Shown here piece after piece: positions 9,510-18,299 of a stretch of 64,000 nucleotides of DNA (positions are counted from its first letter, which is position 1; the number at the start of each line of letters is the position of its first letter). The DNA is taken from contig NZ_JQFJ01000002.1 of NCBI RefSeq assembly GCF_000763945.1, positions 248,001-312,000 on the forward strand, given 5' to 3'. This DNA is from Sphingopyxis sp. MWB1 (lineage in GTDB: Bacteria > Pseudomonadota > Alphaproteobacteria > Sphingomonadales > Sphingomonadaceae). The notes below the pieces were generated by a model. That model ran no database searches, was not told the DNA's origin, and saw only the letters and a list, made by a program, of their open reading frames with translations. Position numbers and translations under genes: made by a program.

Positions 9510-11018
9510 ATGAGCGTCGCACCCCCAACTTCTTCGCCATTGGCTCCCATTGTCCGGGAAGGGCATAATTGCTGGCGGATCGAGCGCGCCGACAAGGCGC
9601 GGATGATCGTCGATGCCGCCGATTATTATGCCCTGCTCGAACGATTGATGGAGGGCGCACGCGAGCGCATCCTGCTGATCGGATGGGATTTCGATCCGCG
9701 CATTTCGCTGCGCCCCGATGAACAGGGCCATGGCGAGGCGCTGGGACATTTCATGCTGCGTCTGGCGCATGACAAGCCGGGGCGCGACATTGATATTTTG
9801 CGCTGGAACTTTGGCGGGCTGAAGCAATTGTTCATGCCGCGCATCCTGGCGATGATCCTGCGCTGGAAGGCGACGCGATCGATCAGTTTCCGCCTGGACG
9901 GCGCGCATCCCGTGGGATGCAGCCATCATCAGAAAGTGGCGATATTCGACGATCATCTGGCGGTATGCGGGGGCATCGACGTCGGCGCGCGCCGCTGGGA
10001 CACGCGCGATCACCGCGATGATGATCCGCACCGCATCGCCCCCGATGGGCGTGCTTATTTGCCCTGGCATGATGTGACGATGATCCTCGCGGGGAAGGTC
10101 GGTAATGCCCTGGCGGACCTTGGCAATGAGCGCTGGCAGCGCGCGACGAACAAGGCGCTGCGCGACCTGTCAGGCGAAGGCGAGAATTGGCCGGACGATC
10201 TGGAGGCTGATTTCGAGGATGTGGATGTCTCCATATCGCGGACCCGCGCCGCCTATCGCGATTGCACCGAAGTGCGCGAAATTGAGCAGCTTTATCTCGA
10301 CATGATCGCGGCAGCCGAGCGCTTCATCTATTTCGAAAATCAGTATTTCACTTGCGGGAAGATCGCCGCCGCCATCGCCGCCCGGCTGGACGAGGATGAT
10401 CCGCCCGAATTTATCCTGGTGATGCCGCATACTGCCGACGGATGGCTGGAGCAGATGGCGATGGATGCGGCACGGGTGGAGCTGGTGCGGCAGATTTCCA
10501 AGACGCGCCATGGCGACCGGCTGCGTATCTATTGCCCGCGGACGACAGGGGGCACTCCCATTTATGTTCATGCCAAGACGGCGATTGTCGATGACCGGTT
10601 GATCCGCGTGGGGTCCGCCAATCTCAACAATCGATCGATGGGGCTCGACAGCGAATGCGATGTCACCATCGACGCCGCGCTGCCTGCAAACCGGGAAACA
10701 GGCCCGGCCATCCGGCGGCTGCGCGAATCGCTGATCGCCGAACATCTGGGGGTGGAGCCGGAAGCCGTGGGCAAAGCCTTTAAGGCCCACGGATCGCTGA
10801 TCGCTGCCATAGAGGAATTGCGCGGCGAAGGGCGTTCACTGGAATGGCTCGACCTGGTGGCGCCGGGCCCGCTCGACGAATTTATTGCGGCCAATGAATT
10901 GCTCGACCCGACGCGCCCCGATGCCATGTTCGAGCCCGTGGCCGAGCGCGGATTGCGGCGAAGCTGGCGGCGCGGGAAAAGCTGGATGAAGCGGCACCGG
11001 CCTTTTCGGCGGCGGTGA
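9510..11018 (+). CDS. Phospholipase D-like / cardiolipin synthase family protein
   Basis: PLD-superfamily protein of 502 residues with two HKD motifs: HHQKVAIFDDHLAVCGGIDVG near residue 139, and HAKTAIVDD with GSANLNNRS near 353. There is no N-terminal membrane helix, unlike most cardiolipin synthases, and the C-terminus is basic (rich in RR, KR and W after residue 480). The closest known architecture is plant/proteobacterial PLD that hydrolyses or exchanges phospholipid head groups. An alternative GTG start at 9498 would add four residues. It follows the acyl-CoA dehydrogenase by 46 bp on the same strand. Activity as phospholipase versus synthase is not resolved. Confidence 0.88.
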   Translation: MSVAPPTSSPLAPIVREGHNCWRIERADKARMIVDAADYYALLERLMEGARERILLIGWDFDPRISLRPDEQGHGEALGHFMLRLAHDKPGRDIDILRWNFGGLKQLFMPRILAMILRWKATRSISFRLDGAHPVGCSHHQKVAIFDDHLAVCGGIDVGARRWDTRDHRDDDPHRIAPDGRAYLPWHDVTMILAGKVGNALADLGNERWQRATNKALRDLSGEGENWPDDLEADFEDVDVSISRTRAAYRDCTEVREIEQLYLDMIAAAERFIYFENQYFTCGKIAAAIAARLDEDDPPEFILVMPHTADGWLEQMAMDAARVELVRQISKTRHGDRLRIYCPRTTGGTPIYVHAKTAIVDDRLIRVGSANLNNRSMGLDSECDVTIDAALPANRETGPAIRRLRESLIAEHLGVEPEAVGKAFKAHGSLIAAIEELRGEGRSLEWLDLVAPGPLDEFIAANELLDPTRPDAMFEPVAERGLRRSWRRGKSWMKRHRPFRRR

Positions 11019-11060
11019 TTTGGCGGCGTAGCCACGCACGGGAGCGCGAAGGGGAAGGCG

Positions 11061-11086
11061 GGCCCCGGATCGACTCCGGGGTGACG
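11061..11086. repeat. Palindromic intergenic repeat, variant of unit B
   Basis: GGCCCCGGATCGACTCCGGGGTGACG: the same palindrome family as at 3259 and 16851, with changes in the loop. It sits between the convergent PLD and CitE genes. Confidence 0.7.
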
Positions 11087-11093
11087 TTTGGCT

Positions 11094-11945
11094 TCAGTCC
11101 GCGAGGGCGAGGATATGCTGCGCCTGCTTCAAATGCGGCGCGTCGACCATCTTGCCATCGACCTGAAGCACCCCGACGCCGGGGTTGGCGGCAAAGGCGT
11201 CGACAATCGCCTGCGCGCGGGCAACCTCTTCGGTGGAGGGGGTGAAGGCGGCGTTGATCGGCTCGACCTGCGCGGGGTGGATTGCCATCATACCGGTGAA
11301 GCCGTCGCGGCGCGCGCGCGCCGCATAGGCGGCTAGGCCGTCCGTATCCTTGATCGCCGGAAAGACGGTGTCGATGGCGGCGGCGCCCGCGGCATGGGCG
11401 GCAAAAAGCGTGAGCGAACGGGCGACGCGATAGGGATCGGTATAGCTGCCGTCCGCCTCGCGGCTCGTCGCGGCGCCGATGGCGGCGGGCAAGTCCTCGG
11501 CACCCCAGGTGAGGCCGAGCAGACGGTCCCTGACCTCGCGGTAGCTGCCTACGGTGAAGATCGCCGCCGGGGTTTCCGTGGCGATGGGGAGGATCGGCGG
11601 CAGCGAGGCGCCGGAGGGTGCTTCGCTGCGTAAAATCGTGTCGAGCTGCGCGATGCTGGGCGCGCCTTCGGCCTTGGGCAGCATGATCGCATCAGGCCGC
11701 GCGGCGGCGATGGCGGCGATATCGGCGGCGGTCATATGACCATCGAGCGGATTGACGCGCACGAGAGTGACGCCGCTGCGTTCTTTCGCCAGATAATCGG
11801 CGATATGATCGCGCGCCGCCTGTTTGTTGGCTGGTGCGACCGAATCCTCCAGATCAAGGATGATCGCGTCGGCGCCCGACGCAGCCGCCTTGGCAAAGCG
11901 TTCGGGCCGGTCGCCGGGGACGAAGAGAAGCGAGCGGAGGCGCAT
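11094..11945 (-). CDS. HpcH/HpaI aldolase family protein (CitE-like CoA ester lyase)
   Basis: CoA ester lyase of 283 residues, of the malyl-/citramalyl-CoA lyase type. The diagnostic start RSLLFVPGDRPERFAKA is present, with ADAIILDLEDSVAP (metal-binding Glu/Asp), VRVNPLDG, DAIMLPKAEG, an acidic residue in ATETPAAIF, and the C-terminal FTGMMAIHPAQVEPIN. These proteins are TIM barrels that cleave beta-hydroxyacyl-CoA to acetyl- or propionyl-CoA plus glyoxylate or pyruvate. The start overlaps the stop of the MaoC-type hydratase (ATGA), a common pairing for hydration then cleavage of a short enoyl-CoA such as mesaconyl-CoA. The true substrate is inferred only. Confidence 0.88.
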   Translation of the reverse strand: MRLRSLLFVPGDRPERFAKAAASGADAIILDLEDSVAPANKQAARDHIADYLAKERSGVTLVRVNPLDGHMTAADIAAIAAARPDAIMLPKAEGAPSIAQLDTILRSEAPSGASLPPILPIATETPAAIFTVGSYREVRDRLLGLTWGAEDLPAAIGAATSREADGSYTDPYRVARSLTLFAAHAAGAAAIDTVFPAIKDTDGLAAYAARARRDGFTGMMAIHPAQVEPINAAFTPSTEEVARAQAIVDAFAANPGVGVLQVDGKMVDAPHLKQAQHILALAD

Positions 11946-12397
11946 CAGCTATCCTTCCTCTTGAGGAGTGCCGAGCGTTCGCACTGGCAGACGATTTCGG
12001 CGCGCTGGTTGATGCAGCGGTGGAGGAAGGTGACGATCCCGGCATTGGGGCGCGATTTCGACGGTTTGAGCGCGATGACTTCACTGGTCGCGCGCAGCGT
12101 GTCGCCGATGAACACCGGTTTGGGCATGACGAGCTTGTCATAGCCCAGATTGGCGACGAGCGTGCCGAGCGTTGTGTCGCCGACCGAGAGGCCGACCATC
12201 AGGCTGAAGGTGAAGGTCCCGTTGACGAGGATCTGGCCGAATTCGGACGCTTTGGCCGCCTCGACATCGAGGTGAAGCGGCTGGGGGTTGTGGGTCATCG
12301 TCGTGAAGAGCAGATTGTCGGTTTCGGTGACCGTCCGGCGGATTTCATGCTCCAGCGTGTCGCCGATGCTCCATTCGTCGAAAAATCTGCCGGCCAT
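11945..12397 (-). CDS. MaoC family dehydratase (enoyl-CoA hydratase type)
   Basis: Hot-dog fold hydratase of 150 residues starting [13 protein letters not shown]. Family features are the active-site region [18 protein letters not shown] (Asn/His hydratase motif), then [19 protein letters not shown] and [17 protein letters not shown]. It probably adds water to an enoyl-CoA whose product is split by the CitE-like lyase encoded immediately downstream with an ATGA overlap. A GGGAGCAGACAGA ribosome-binding site precedes the chosen ATG; the frame upstream of it is not family-like. The two small membrane proteins upstream (12423-13087) are transcribed in the same direction. Confidence 0.9.
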   Translation of the reverse strand: MAGRFFDEWSIGDTLEHEIRRTVTETDNLLFTTMTHNPQPLHLDVEAAKASEFGQILVNGTFTFSLMVGLSVGDTTLGTLVANLGYDKLVMPKPVFIGDTLRATSEVIALKPSKSRPNAGIVTFLHRCINQRAEIVCQCERSALLKRKDS

Positions 12398-12422
12398 TCT
12401 GTCTGCTCCCGGGGGTGTGCGG

Positions 12423-12704
12423 TTATTCGGTCGAGCCATCGGGCGCGGGGGGCGCTTCCTTGGCGATCAGATAGCGATAGACGCCAATGCCATTGATGAC
12501 CAGCAGCGCGATATTCTGCCAGCCAATGCCTTCGCTGTCCGATTGCAGAAAGCCCCAGGCGATGAGCGCGATGCTGCTGGTGACAAAGATGACAAAGGCC
12601 CAGCCGGTCCAGCGGCGGCCCAGATTGAGCGAGACGATCAGCGCGGCGAGCGTGGCGGCGCCCGCGCCATAATATTGCAGCGCATCGAGTATCGTTTGAT
12701 TCAT
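12423..12704 (-). CDS. Small two- or three-helix membrane protein, unknown function
   Basis: A 93-residue hydrophobic protein, [20 protein letters not shown]..., with membrane segments at about residues 14-28, 34-54 and 62-78 and a short hydrophilic tail. It resembles small PnuC/YgjV-like membrane proteins only loosely, so no family is claimed. A second ATG 6 bp upstream (12710) directly abuts GGGAGG; the ATG at 12704 has the better spacing. Its start overlaps the stop of the upstream membrane gene (ATGA), so the two are translationally coupled and may form one complex. Confidence 0.75.
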   Translation of the reverse strand: MNQTILDALQYYGAGAATLAALIVSLNLGRRWTGWAFVIFVTSSIALIAWGFLQSDSEGIGWQNIALLVINGIGVYRYLIAKEAPPAPDGSTE

Positions 12705-13087
12705 GGCCATCCTCCCACCAAGGCGAACAGACCCGCCGCCACCAGCGCAAGCCAGATGATATGGCGTCCACGGGTGTAGAGGGCATTGGCGAGCCCGGTA
12801 GCGAGCCAGCCTGACCCTATCAACAAAATGAGCCCCCCTGGCGTTCCCGGCCAGAGGATCGTCGCCGCCGACAGGAGCATCAGCACCGCGGTCGCATACC
12901 AGGCGAAGCGGAAGATGCGGCGGGCGAGCGGGTTCGCCATAATGCCATCGTCGAGCGCGAGCAGCGGGCGGAGCAGCCGGCGTTCGCCTGCAAGGCCGTG
13001 GATGAGCGCGGAGACCAGCATCGCCGCGGCGGACAGGGCGAGCCAGATCACCGGCGATGCCGGGACGGACGTGGGGACAGGAGGCAT
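12701..13087 (-). CDS. Small integral membrane protein, unknown function
   Basis: A 128-residue protein starting [20 protein letters not shown] with about four membrane segments (residues 11-34, 60-80, 84-104 and 108-126). The cytosolic-looking loop contains [20 protein letters not shown]. No family is recognised. It is the first gene of a pair with the 93-residue membrane protein (ATGA overlap), and 88 bp separate its start from the divergently transcribed cysD. A role in sulfur uptake could be imagined from this position but nothing in the sequence supports it. Confidence 0.72.
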   Translation of the reverse strand: MPPVPTSVPASPVIWLALSAAAMLVSALIHGLAGERRLLRPLLALDDGIMANPLARRIFRFAWYATAVLMLLSAATILWPGTPGGLILLIGSGWLATGLANALYTRGRHIIWLALVAAGLFALVGGWP

Positions 13088-13175
13088 GGCATGGCGGCCC
13101 TTCCAAAGACTGGCTTGCAGGGATGAAAGGCCATACAGTTTGCGCGAGCGCCGCGACAGGGGCAATGCCATCCGC

Positions 13176-14096
13176 ATGAGTGACACGCTGACCCATCTCG
13201 ACCGGCTGGAGGCCGAGAGCATTCATATCATGCGCGAAGTGATGGCCGACGCCGCCAAGCCGGTGATGCTTTATTCGGTCGGCAAGGATAGCGCGGTGAT
13301 GCTGCATCTTGCGCGCAAGGCCTTTTACCCTTCGCCGCCGCCTTTCCCGCTGCTGCATGTCGATACGACGTGGAAATTCCGCGCCATGTACGAAATGCGT
13401 GACCGCATGGCGGTCGAAAGCGGCATGGAGCTGATCGTCTATCAGAACCCGGAGGCCAAGGCGCGCGGGATCAACCCCTTTGACCATGGCCCACTGCACA
13501 CCGACATGTGGAAGACCGAGGGGTTGAAGCAGGCGCTTGACCTCCATGGATTCGATGTCGCCTTTGGCGGCGCGCGGCGCGACGAGGAAAAGAGCCGGGC
13601 GAAGGAGCGCATCTTCTCCTTTCGCACCGTCAGCCATGGCTGGGATCCGAAGAAGCAGCGGCCCGAGCTGTGGAATCTCTATAATGCCAGGAAGGCGCCC
13701 CGCACCGAGAGTGGGGGCGAGAGCATTCGCGTCTTTCCGATCAGCAACTGGACCGAGCTTGATATTTGGCAATATATCGCCCGCGAGAATATCCCCATCG
13801 TCCCGCTCTATTTTGCTGCACCGCGTCCGACGGTGGAACGCGACGGCATGCTGCTGATGGTCGATGACGAGCGCTTCCCCTTGCGCGATGGCGAGGAGCC
13901 GGTGCTGCGCTCGGTGCGCTTTCGTACGCTGGGCTGCTATCCGCTGACGGGTGCGGTCGAGAGCGAGGCGGCGACGCTGAGCGAGGTGATCCAGGAAATG
14001 CTGCTGACCACGACGAGCGAACGGCAGGGCCGCGTCATCGACAAGGATGGCGGCGATGCGTCGATGGAGAAGAAGAAGCAGGAGGGCTACTTCTGA
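13176..14096 (+). CDS. cysD: Sulfate adenylyltransferase subunit 2
   Basis: Catalytic ATP-pyrophosphatase subunit of ATP sulfurylase, making APS from sulfate and ATP. It has 306 residues (E. coli CysD 302). The PP-loop is SVGKDS at residues 34-39, followed by [33 protein letters not shown] and the C-terminal family segment [12 protein letters not shown]. The ATG at 13176 follows AGGGGCAATGCC and was chosen over longer upstream extension because [21 protein letters not shown] is the family N-terminus. The stop overlaps the cysNC start (TGATG), the usual heterodimer arrangement. Confidence 0.97.
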   Translation: MSDTLTHLDRLEAESIHIMREVMADAAKPVMLYSVGKDSAVMLHLARKAFYPSPPPFPLLHVDTTWKFRAMYEMRDRMAVESGMELIVYQNPEAKARGINPFDHGPLHTDMWKTEGLKQALDLHGFDVAFGGARRDEEKSRAKERIFSFRTVSHGWDPKKQRPELWNLYNARKAPRTESGGESIRVFPISNWTELDIWQYIARENIPIVPLYFAAPRPTVERDGMLLMVDDERFPLRDGEEPVLRSVRFRTLGCYPLTGAVESEAATLSEVIQEMLLTTTSERQGRVIDKDGGDASMEKKKQEGYF

Positions 14097-15997
14097 TGAC
14101 CGACCCCATCTATGTCACCGATGCGCTGATCGCCGAGGATATCGACGCCTATCTGGCGCAGCATGAGAAAAAGTCGCTGCTGCGCTTCATCACCTGCGGC
14201 AGCGTGGACGATGGCAAATCGACGCTGATCGGACGCCTGCTCTATGACAGCAAGATGATCTTTGAAGACCAGCTTGCCGCGCTGGAGGCCGACAGCAAGC
14301 GCGTGGGGACGCAGGGGCAGGAGATCGACTTTGCCCTGCTGGTCGACGGCCTCGCCGCCGAGCGCGAGCAGGGGATCACCATCGACGTCGCCTACCGTTT
14401 TTTCACGACCGAAAAGCGCAAATTCATCGTCGCCGATACGCCGGGGCATGAACAATATACGCGCAACATGGTCACCGGCGCTTCGACCGCCGATCTGGCG
14501 GTGATCCTGGTCGATGCGCGCAAAGGCGTGCTGACCCAGACGCGGCGGCACAGCTTCCTCGCGCAATTGCTGGGCATCAAGCATATTGTGCTGGCGGTGA
14601 ACAAGATGGACCTTGTCGGTTATGACAAGGGGGTGTTCGAGCGCATCCTGCTGTCATACCGCAGCTTTGCGAGCGAGATCGGCATTACCGATTTTACCGC
14701 CATCCCCATTTCGGGGTTCAAGGGCGACAATATCGCCGCCGCATCGCCCCATATGCCCTGGTACAAGGGCCCGGCGCTGATCGAGCATCTGGAAAGTGTT
14801 GAAGTTGCCACGCAGCGTGAGGCGCGGTCAGAATTTCTGATGCCTGTCCAATGGGTCAATCGCCCGAACCTCGATTTTCGCGGCTTTTCGGGGCAGATTG
14901 CGGCCGGATCGGTCAAGCCGGGCGATGCCGTGCGTATCCTGCCGAGCGGCAAGCAGACGCGGGTTGAGCGCATTGTGACGCTGGACGGCGACCTGGAGGA
15001 AGGCGTTTCCGGTCAGTCGATCACTTTGACACTGTCCGACGAAATTGACTGTTCGCGCGGCGATGTGATCGCCGCCGCCGATGCGCCGCCCGAAGTCGCC
15101 GACCGGTTCGAGGCGACCATCGTCTGGATGGCTGATGAGGCGATGATTCCGGGCCGCGCCTATTGGCTGAAGCTGGGGACGCAAAGCGTGTCGGCGACGG
15201 TGCAGCCGCCCAAATATGAGATTAACGTCAACACGCTCGACCGGCTGGCGGCCAAGACGCTGGAGCTGAACGGCATTGGCGTGGCCGAAGTGTCGACCGA
15301 CAAGCCGCTGGTTTTCACCCCCTATGCCGATAATCGCACGCTGGGCGGCTTTATCCTCATCGACAAGCTGATCAATGCGACCGTCGCGGCGGGGATGCTG
15401 CATTTCAGCCTGCGCCGCGCCCAAAATGTCCACTGGCAGGCCACCGACGTCAGCCGCGAGATGCGCGCCGATCTCAAGAATCAGAAGCCGGCGCTGCTGT
15501 GGTTCACCGGACTGTCGGGGTCGGGCAAATCGACCATCGCCAATCTGGTCGAAAAAAAGCTGCACCGCATGAATCGCCACAGTTTCCTGCTCGACGGCGA
15601 TAATGTCCGCCACGGGTTGAACAAGGATCTCGGTTTTACCGAGGCTGACCGGATCGAAAATATCCGCCGCGTCGGCGAGGTCGCCAAGCTGATGACCGAC
15701 GCGGGGCTGATCGTCATCACCGCCTTTATTTCGCCGTTCAAGGCGGAGCGGGAGATGGTGCGCGCGATGATGCCCGAAGGCGAGTTTATCGAGATTTTCG
15801 TCGATACGCCGCTGGAGGAAGCCGAGCGCCGCGACGTCAAGGGCCTGTATAAAAAGGCCCGCGCCGGGGAACTTAAAAATTTCACCGGCATCGACAGCCC
15901 CTATGAAGCGCCTGAAAATCCGGAAATTCATATCGACACCCGCGCGATGAGCGCCGATGAAGCGGCCGAACGCATCATCGACCATCTGCTGGGGTAA
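14096..15997 (+). CDS. cysNC: Bifunctional sulfate adenylyltransferase subunit 1 / adenylylsulfate kinase
   Basis: A 633-residue fusion. The N-terminal 440 residues are CysN, the GTPase that drives sulfate adenylation: [15 protein letters not shown] near residue 40, [16 protein letters not shown], and translation-factor-like beta barrels. The C-terminal domain from about residue 460 is APS kinase CysC with P-loop GLSGSGKST near residue 472, [15 protein letters not shown] and [15 protein letters not shown]. Together with cysD it converts sulfate to PAPS. The fused form is common in alphaproteobacteria and the NodQ lineage. It is followed after 8 bp by cysQ. Confidence 0.97.
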   Translation: MTDPIYVTDALIAEDIDAYLAQHEKKSLLRFITCGSVDDGKSTLIGRLLYDSKMIFEDQLAALEADSKRVGTQGQEIDFALLVDGLAAEREQGITIDVAYRFFTTEKRKFIVADTPGHEQYTRNMVTGASTADLAVILVDARKGVLTQTRRHSFLAQLLGIKHIVLAVNKMDLVGYDKGVFERILLSYRSFASEIGITDFTAIPISGFKGDNIAAASPHMPWYKGPALIEHLESVEVATQREARSEFLMPVQWVNRPNLDFRGFSGQIAAGSVKPGDAVRILPSGKQTRVERIVTLDGDLEEGVSGQSITLTLSDEIDCSRGDVIAAADAPPEVADRFEATIVWMADEAMIPGRAYWLKLGTQSVSATVQPPKYEINVNTLDRLAAKTLELNGIGVAEVSTDKPLVFTPYADNRTLGGFILIDKLINATVAAGMLHFSLRRAQNVHWQATDVSREMRADLKNQKPALLWFTGLSGSGKSTIANLVEKKLHRMNRHSFLLDGDNVRHGLNKDLGFTEADRIENIRRVGEVAKLMTDAGLIVITAFISPFKAEREMVRAMMPEGEFIEIFVDTPLEEAERRDVKGLYKKARAGELKNFTGIDSPYEAPENPEIHIDTRAMSADEAAERIIDHLLG

Positions 15998-16005
15998 GAG
16001 GGACC

Positions 16006-16752
16006 ATGCGCGAGAGCGACGAGAAGCTGGCCGAGCGGCTTGCGGACGCTGCGGGCGAATTGCTGCTGCACCTGCGCGCCGAGGGGCGCCATGCGGGCAA
16101 GGCGCTGGGGCAGGCGGGCGATGCCGCGGCCAATGCTTTGCTGTGCCGCGAATTGCGCGCGGCGCGGCCCGACGATGCGATCCTGTCCGAAGAGGAAAAG
16201 GACAGCGAAGCCCGGCTGGCGGCGTCACGCGTGTGGATCGTCGATCCGCTCGACGGCACACGCGAATATGGCGAGGGTCGCAGCGATTGGGCGGTCCATG
16301 TCGCGCTGGCGGTCGATGGCGAAGCGAAAATCGGCGCGGTCGCGCTGCCGGGGCTGGGCGTGACGCTGACCTCGGGCAGCCCGCCCGCGTTGAAACCCGC
16401 CAATGCGCCGCTGAAAATGCTCGTAAGCCGGACGAGGCCCGCGGCGGAAGCGCTGTTTGTCGCCGAACGCCTGCGCGCCGAACTGCTCGCCATGGGATCG
16501 GCGGGGGCGAAGGCGATGGCGGTGGTACGCGGCGAGGCCGATATTTATCTGCACAGCGGCGGCCAATATGAATGGGACAATTGCGCGCCCGTGGCCGTGG
16601 CCGAAGCGGCGGGACTGCACGCAAGCCGCGCCGATGGCACGCCGCTGCGCTATAATGCGCACGATACCTATTTGCCCGATCTGCTGATCTGCCGGAAGGA
16701 GTTGGCGGGGGAGGTGCTGCGGATCGCGGCGGGGTTTGCAGCCAGCAGCTAA
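16006..16752 (+). CDS. cysQ: 3'(2'),5'-bisphosphate nucleotidase (inositol monophosphatase superfamily)
   Basis: Magnesium-dependent phosphatase that removes PAP, the by-product of PAPS use; 248 residues. The first metal motif is SEEEKD (about 63-68); the second is WIVDPLDGTREYGEGRSDWA, starting near residue 77; the third is GGQYEWDNCAPVAVAEAAG in the C-terminal lobe. It is encoded 8 bp after cysNC, so the whole sulfate-activation unit cysD-cysNC-cysQ is one operon. Position and motifs favour CysQ over true inositol phosphatase; the separate SuhB-like gene at 52473 fills that role. Confidence 0.93.
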   Translation: MRESDEKLAERLADAAGELLLHLRAEGRHAGKALGQAGDAAANALLCRELRAARPDDAILSEEEKDSEARLAASRVWIVDPLDGTREYGEGRSDWAVHVALAVDGEAKIGAVALPGLGVTLTSGSPPALKPANAPLKMLVSRTRPAAEALFVAERLRAELLAMGSAGAKAMAVVRGEADIYLHSGGQYEWDNCAPVAVAEAAGLHASRADGTPLRYNAHDTYLPDLLICRKELAGEVLRIAAGFAASS

Positions 16753-16775
16753 GGGCGCGGCGTTTTCTCTTTTTC

Positions 16776-16880
16776 GTTATCCCGGACTTGATCCGGGACC
16801 CATGGTGCCGGTGGCTCGCCCCATGCAACACATCCGGAAAGATCTGCTCATGGCCCCGGATCAAGTCCGGGGTGACGATG
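16776..16880. repeat. Inverted pair of palindromic repeats (units A and B)
   Basis: Unit A (TTATCCCGGACTTGATCCGGGA...) lies around 16778-16803, and unit B (TGGCCCCGGATCAAGTCCGG...) at 16851-16880 in inverted orientation, separated by about 47 bp of unique sequence. The same inverted pair, with shorter spacers, occurs at 58001-58073 and 61414-61469. The pair lies downstream of cysQ and could fold into a cruciform. Confidence 0.75.
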
Positions 16881-16988
16881 CTGGGGCGGTGTGGGCTGCT
16901 GCGGATTTTTTCCAGCTCGCCTCATTGCCACCACCGACGCGCGCCCCTATTTCCGTTGCATCTGAAAACCAAAGCAAGGGAGACGCAT

Positions 16989-18125
16989 GTGACCGACCTG
17001 CCCGATACCAATCTTGTCATGGTGACGCTGGTAAAGCCTGAAGGCGAGCTGGAGGTTTATTTTGAGCGGCGCGCCATGCCGACTCCCAAGCCGCATGAAG
17101 TGCTGGTGAAGGTGCTGGCGACGCCCATCAATCCTTCTGACTTAGGGCTATTGTTTGGCGGCGCCGACATGTCGACGGCGCGGGCGGGGGAGCGTGACGG
17201 GCTGCCGATGCTCAGCGCCGATGTGCCGCCGCCGGGGATGCGCGCGATGAGCGGGCGGATCGGCGATGCACTGCCGATCGGAAATGAAGGCAGCGGTGTC
17301 GTTGTCGCAGCGGGCGATTCGCCCGAGGCGCAGGCGCTGGTCGGCAAGACGGTCGCCCTGTTGGGCGGCGAAATGTATGCCGAATATCGCTGCCTGCCCG
17401 TCCAGATGGTGATGGAGCTTCCCGATGGCACCGATCCCGCCGATGGCGCATCCTGCTTCGTCAACCCGCTGACCTCGCAAGCCTTTGTCGAGACGATGCG
17501 GATGGAAGGGCATAGCGCGATCGTCCACACCGCCGCTGCGTCGAACCTGGGGCAGATGCTGGTCAAGATTTGCGCCAAGGACGGCGTGCCGCTGGTCAAT
17601 ATCGTCCGCAGCGAAGCGCAGGTGAAGCTGCTCAAGGATCTGGGCGCTGAATATGTCGTCAACAGCTGCGACGAGGATTTTCAGGCGAAGCTGATCGAGG
17701 CGATCACCGCGACCGAAGCGACGCTGGGCTTTGACGCCATCGGCGGCGGCAAGCTCGCCGGGCAGATTTTGTCGGCGATGGAAGTCGCCGCGGTGAAGCG
17801 GATGAAAAATTACAGCCGCTATGGCTCCGACACGATGAAGCAGGTCTATATTTATGGCGCGCTTGATCTGGGCCCGACGATCCTCAACCGCAGCTTTGGC
17901 CTGACCTGGTCGCTGTCGGGCTTTTTGCTGACGCCTTTCCTCCAGAAAGCAGGCCCCGAAGTCGCGGCGCGGCTCCGCAAGCGGGTGGTCGATGAGCTGA
18001 CCACCACCTTCAAGAGCCATTATAGCCACAATATTTCACTGACCGAGGCACTGAGCCTTGATGTGGCGCAGGCCTATAATGCCAAGCGCACGGGCGAGAA
18101 ATATCTGATCCGCCCGCATGGGTGA
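16989..18125 (+). CDS. Zinc-binding-type dehydrogenase (quinone oxidoreductase/enoyl reductase-like MDR)
   Basis: Medium-chain dehydrogenase/reductase of 378 residues. The N-terminal GroES-like domain carries KPHEVLVKVLATPINPSDL and GNEGSGVVVAAG; the Rossmann part has HTAAASNLGQMLVKICAKDG, a degenerate glycine motif, then LGFDAIGGGKLAG. Zinc-ligand cysteines are lacking, as in the quinone oxidoreductase and MECR-like branch, so NADPH-dependent reduction of an enone or enoyl thioester is likely. The start is GTG 16989 with AAGGGAGA upstream; the ATG two bases earlier is out of frame and runs straight into TGA. Not obviously linked to the cys operon. Confidence 0.87.
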   Translation: MTDLPDTNLVMVTLVKPEGELEVYFERRAMPTPKPHEVLVKVLATPINPSDLGLLFGGADMSTARAGERDGLPMLSADVPPPGMRAMSGRIGDALPIGNEGSGVVVAAGDSPEAQALVGKTVALLGGEMYAEYRCLPVQMVMELPDGTDPADGASCFVNPLTSQAFVETMRMEGHSAIVHTAAASNLGQMLVKICAKDGVPLVNIVRSEAQVKLLKDLGAEYVVNSCDEDFQAKLIEAITATEATLGFDAIGGGKLAGQILSAMEVAAVKRMKNYSRYGSDTMKQVYIYGALDLGPTILNRSFGLTWSLSGFLLTPFLQKAGPEVAARLRKRVVDELTTTFKSHYSHNISLTEALSLDVAQAYNAKRTGEKYLIRPHG

Positions 18126-18241
18126 CGGGTAACAAGGGGGCAGGCGGAGGCCGGCCCCCTTTTTGCTGGCCGGTAGCCGCAAGGGCGCGGGCTGGGGATT
18201 GCTTCGTCCGGCGTTGGGTTCGCAATGGCGATGGGCGTGGG

Positions 18242-18276
18242 CCTCTGGATGCCGGATCAAGTCCGGCATCCAGAGG
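18242..18276. repeat. Perfect 15-bp inverted repeat between convergent genes
   Basis: CCTCTGGATGCCGGA (18242-18256), loop TCAAG, TCCGGCATCCAGAGG (18262-18276). It contains the GCCGGATCAAGTCCGGC core of the repeat family seen elsewhere. It lies between the convergent dehydrogenase and SleB genes and could act as a bidirectional terminator, though it lacks T-runs. A GGATTGCTTCG... segment similar to those near 3207 and 30447 lies just upstream. Confidence 0.7.
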
Positions 18277-18299
18277 GGGCGGCGTCCTGACTGGGACCT

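Noticed and set aside
14828..16864. Long minus-strand open frame opposite cysNC and cysQ
   Set aside because: Antisense of established genes; composition is Arg/Pro-rich and no motif is visible.
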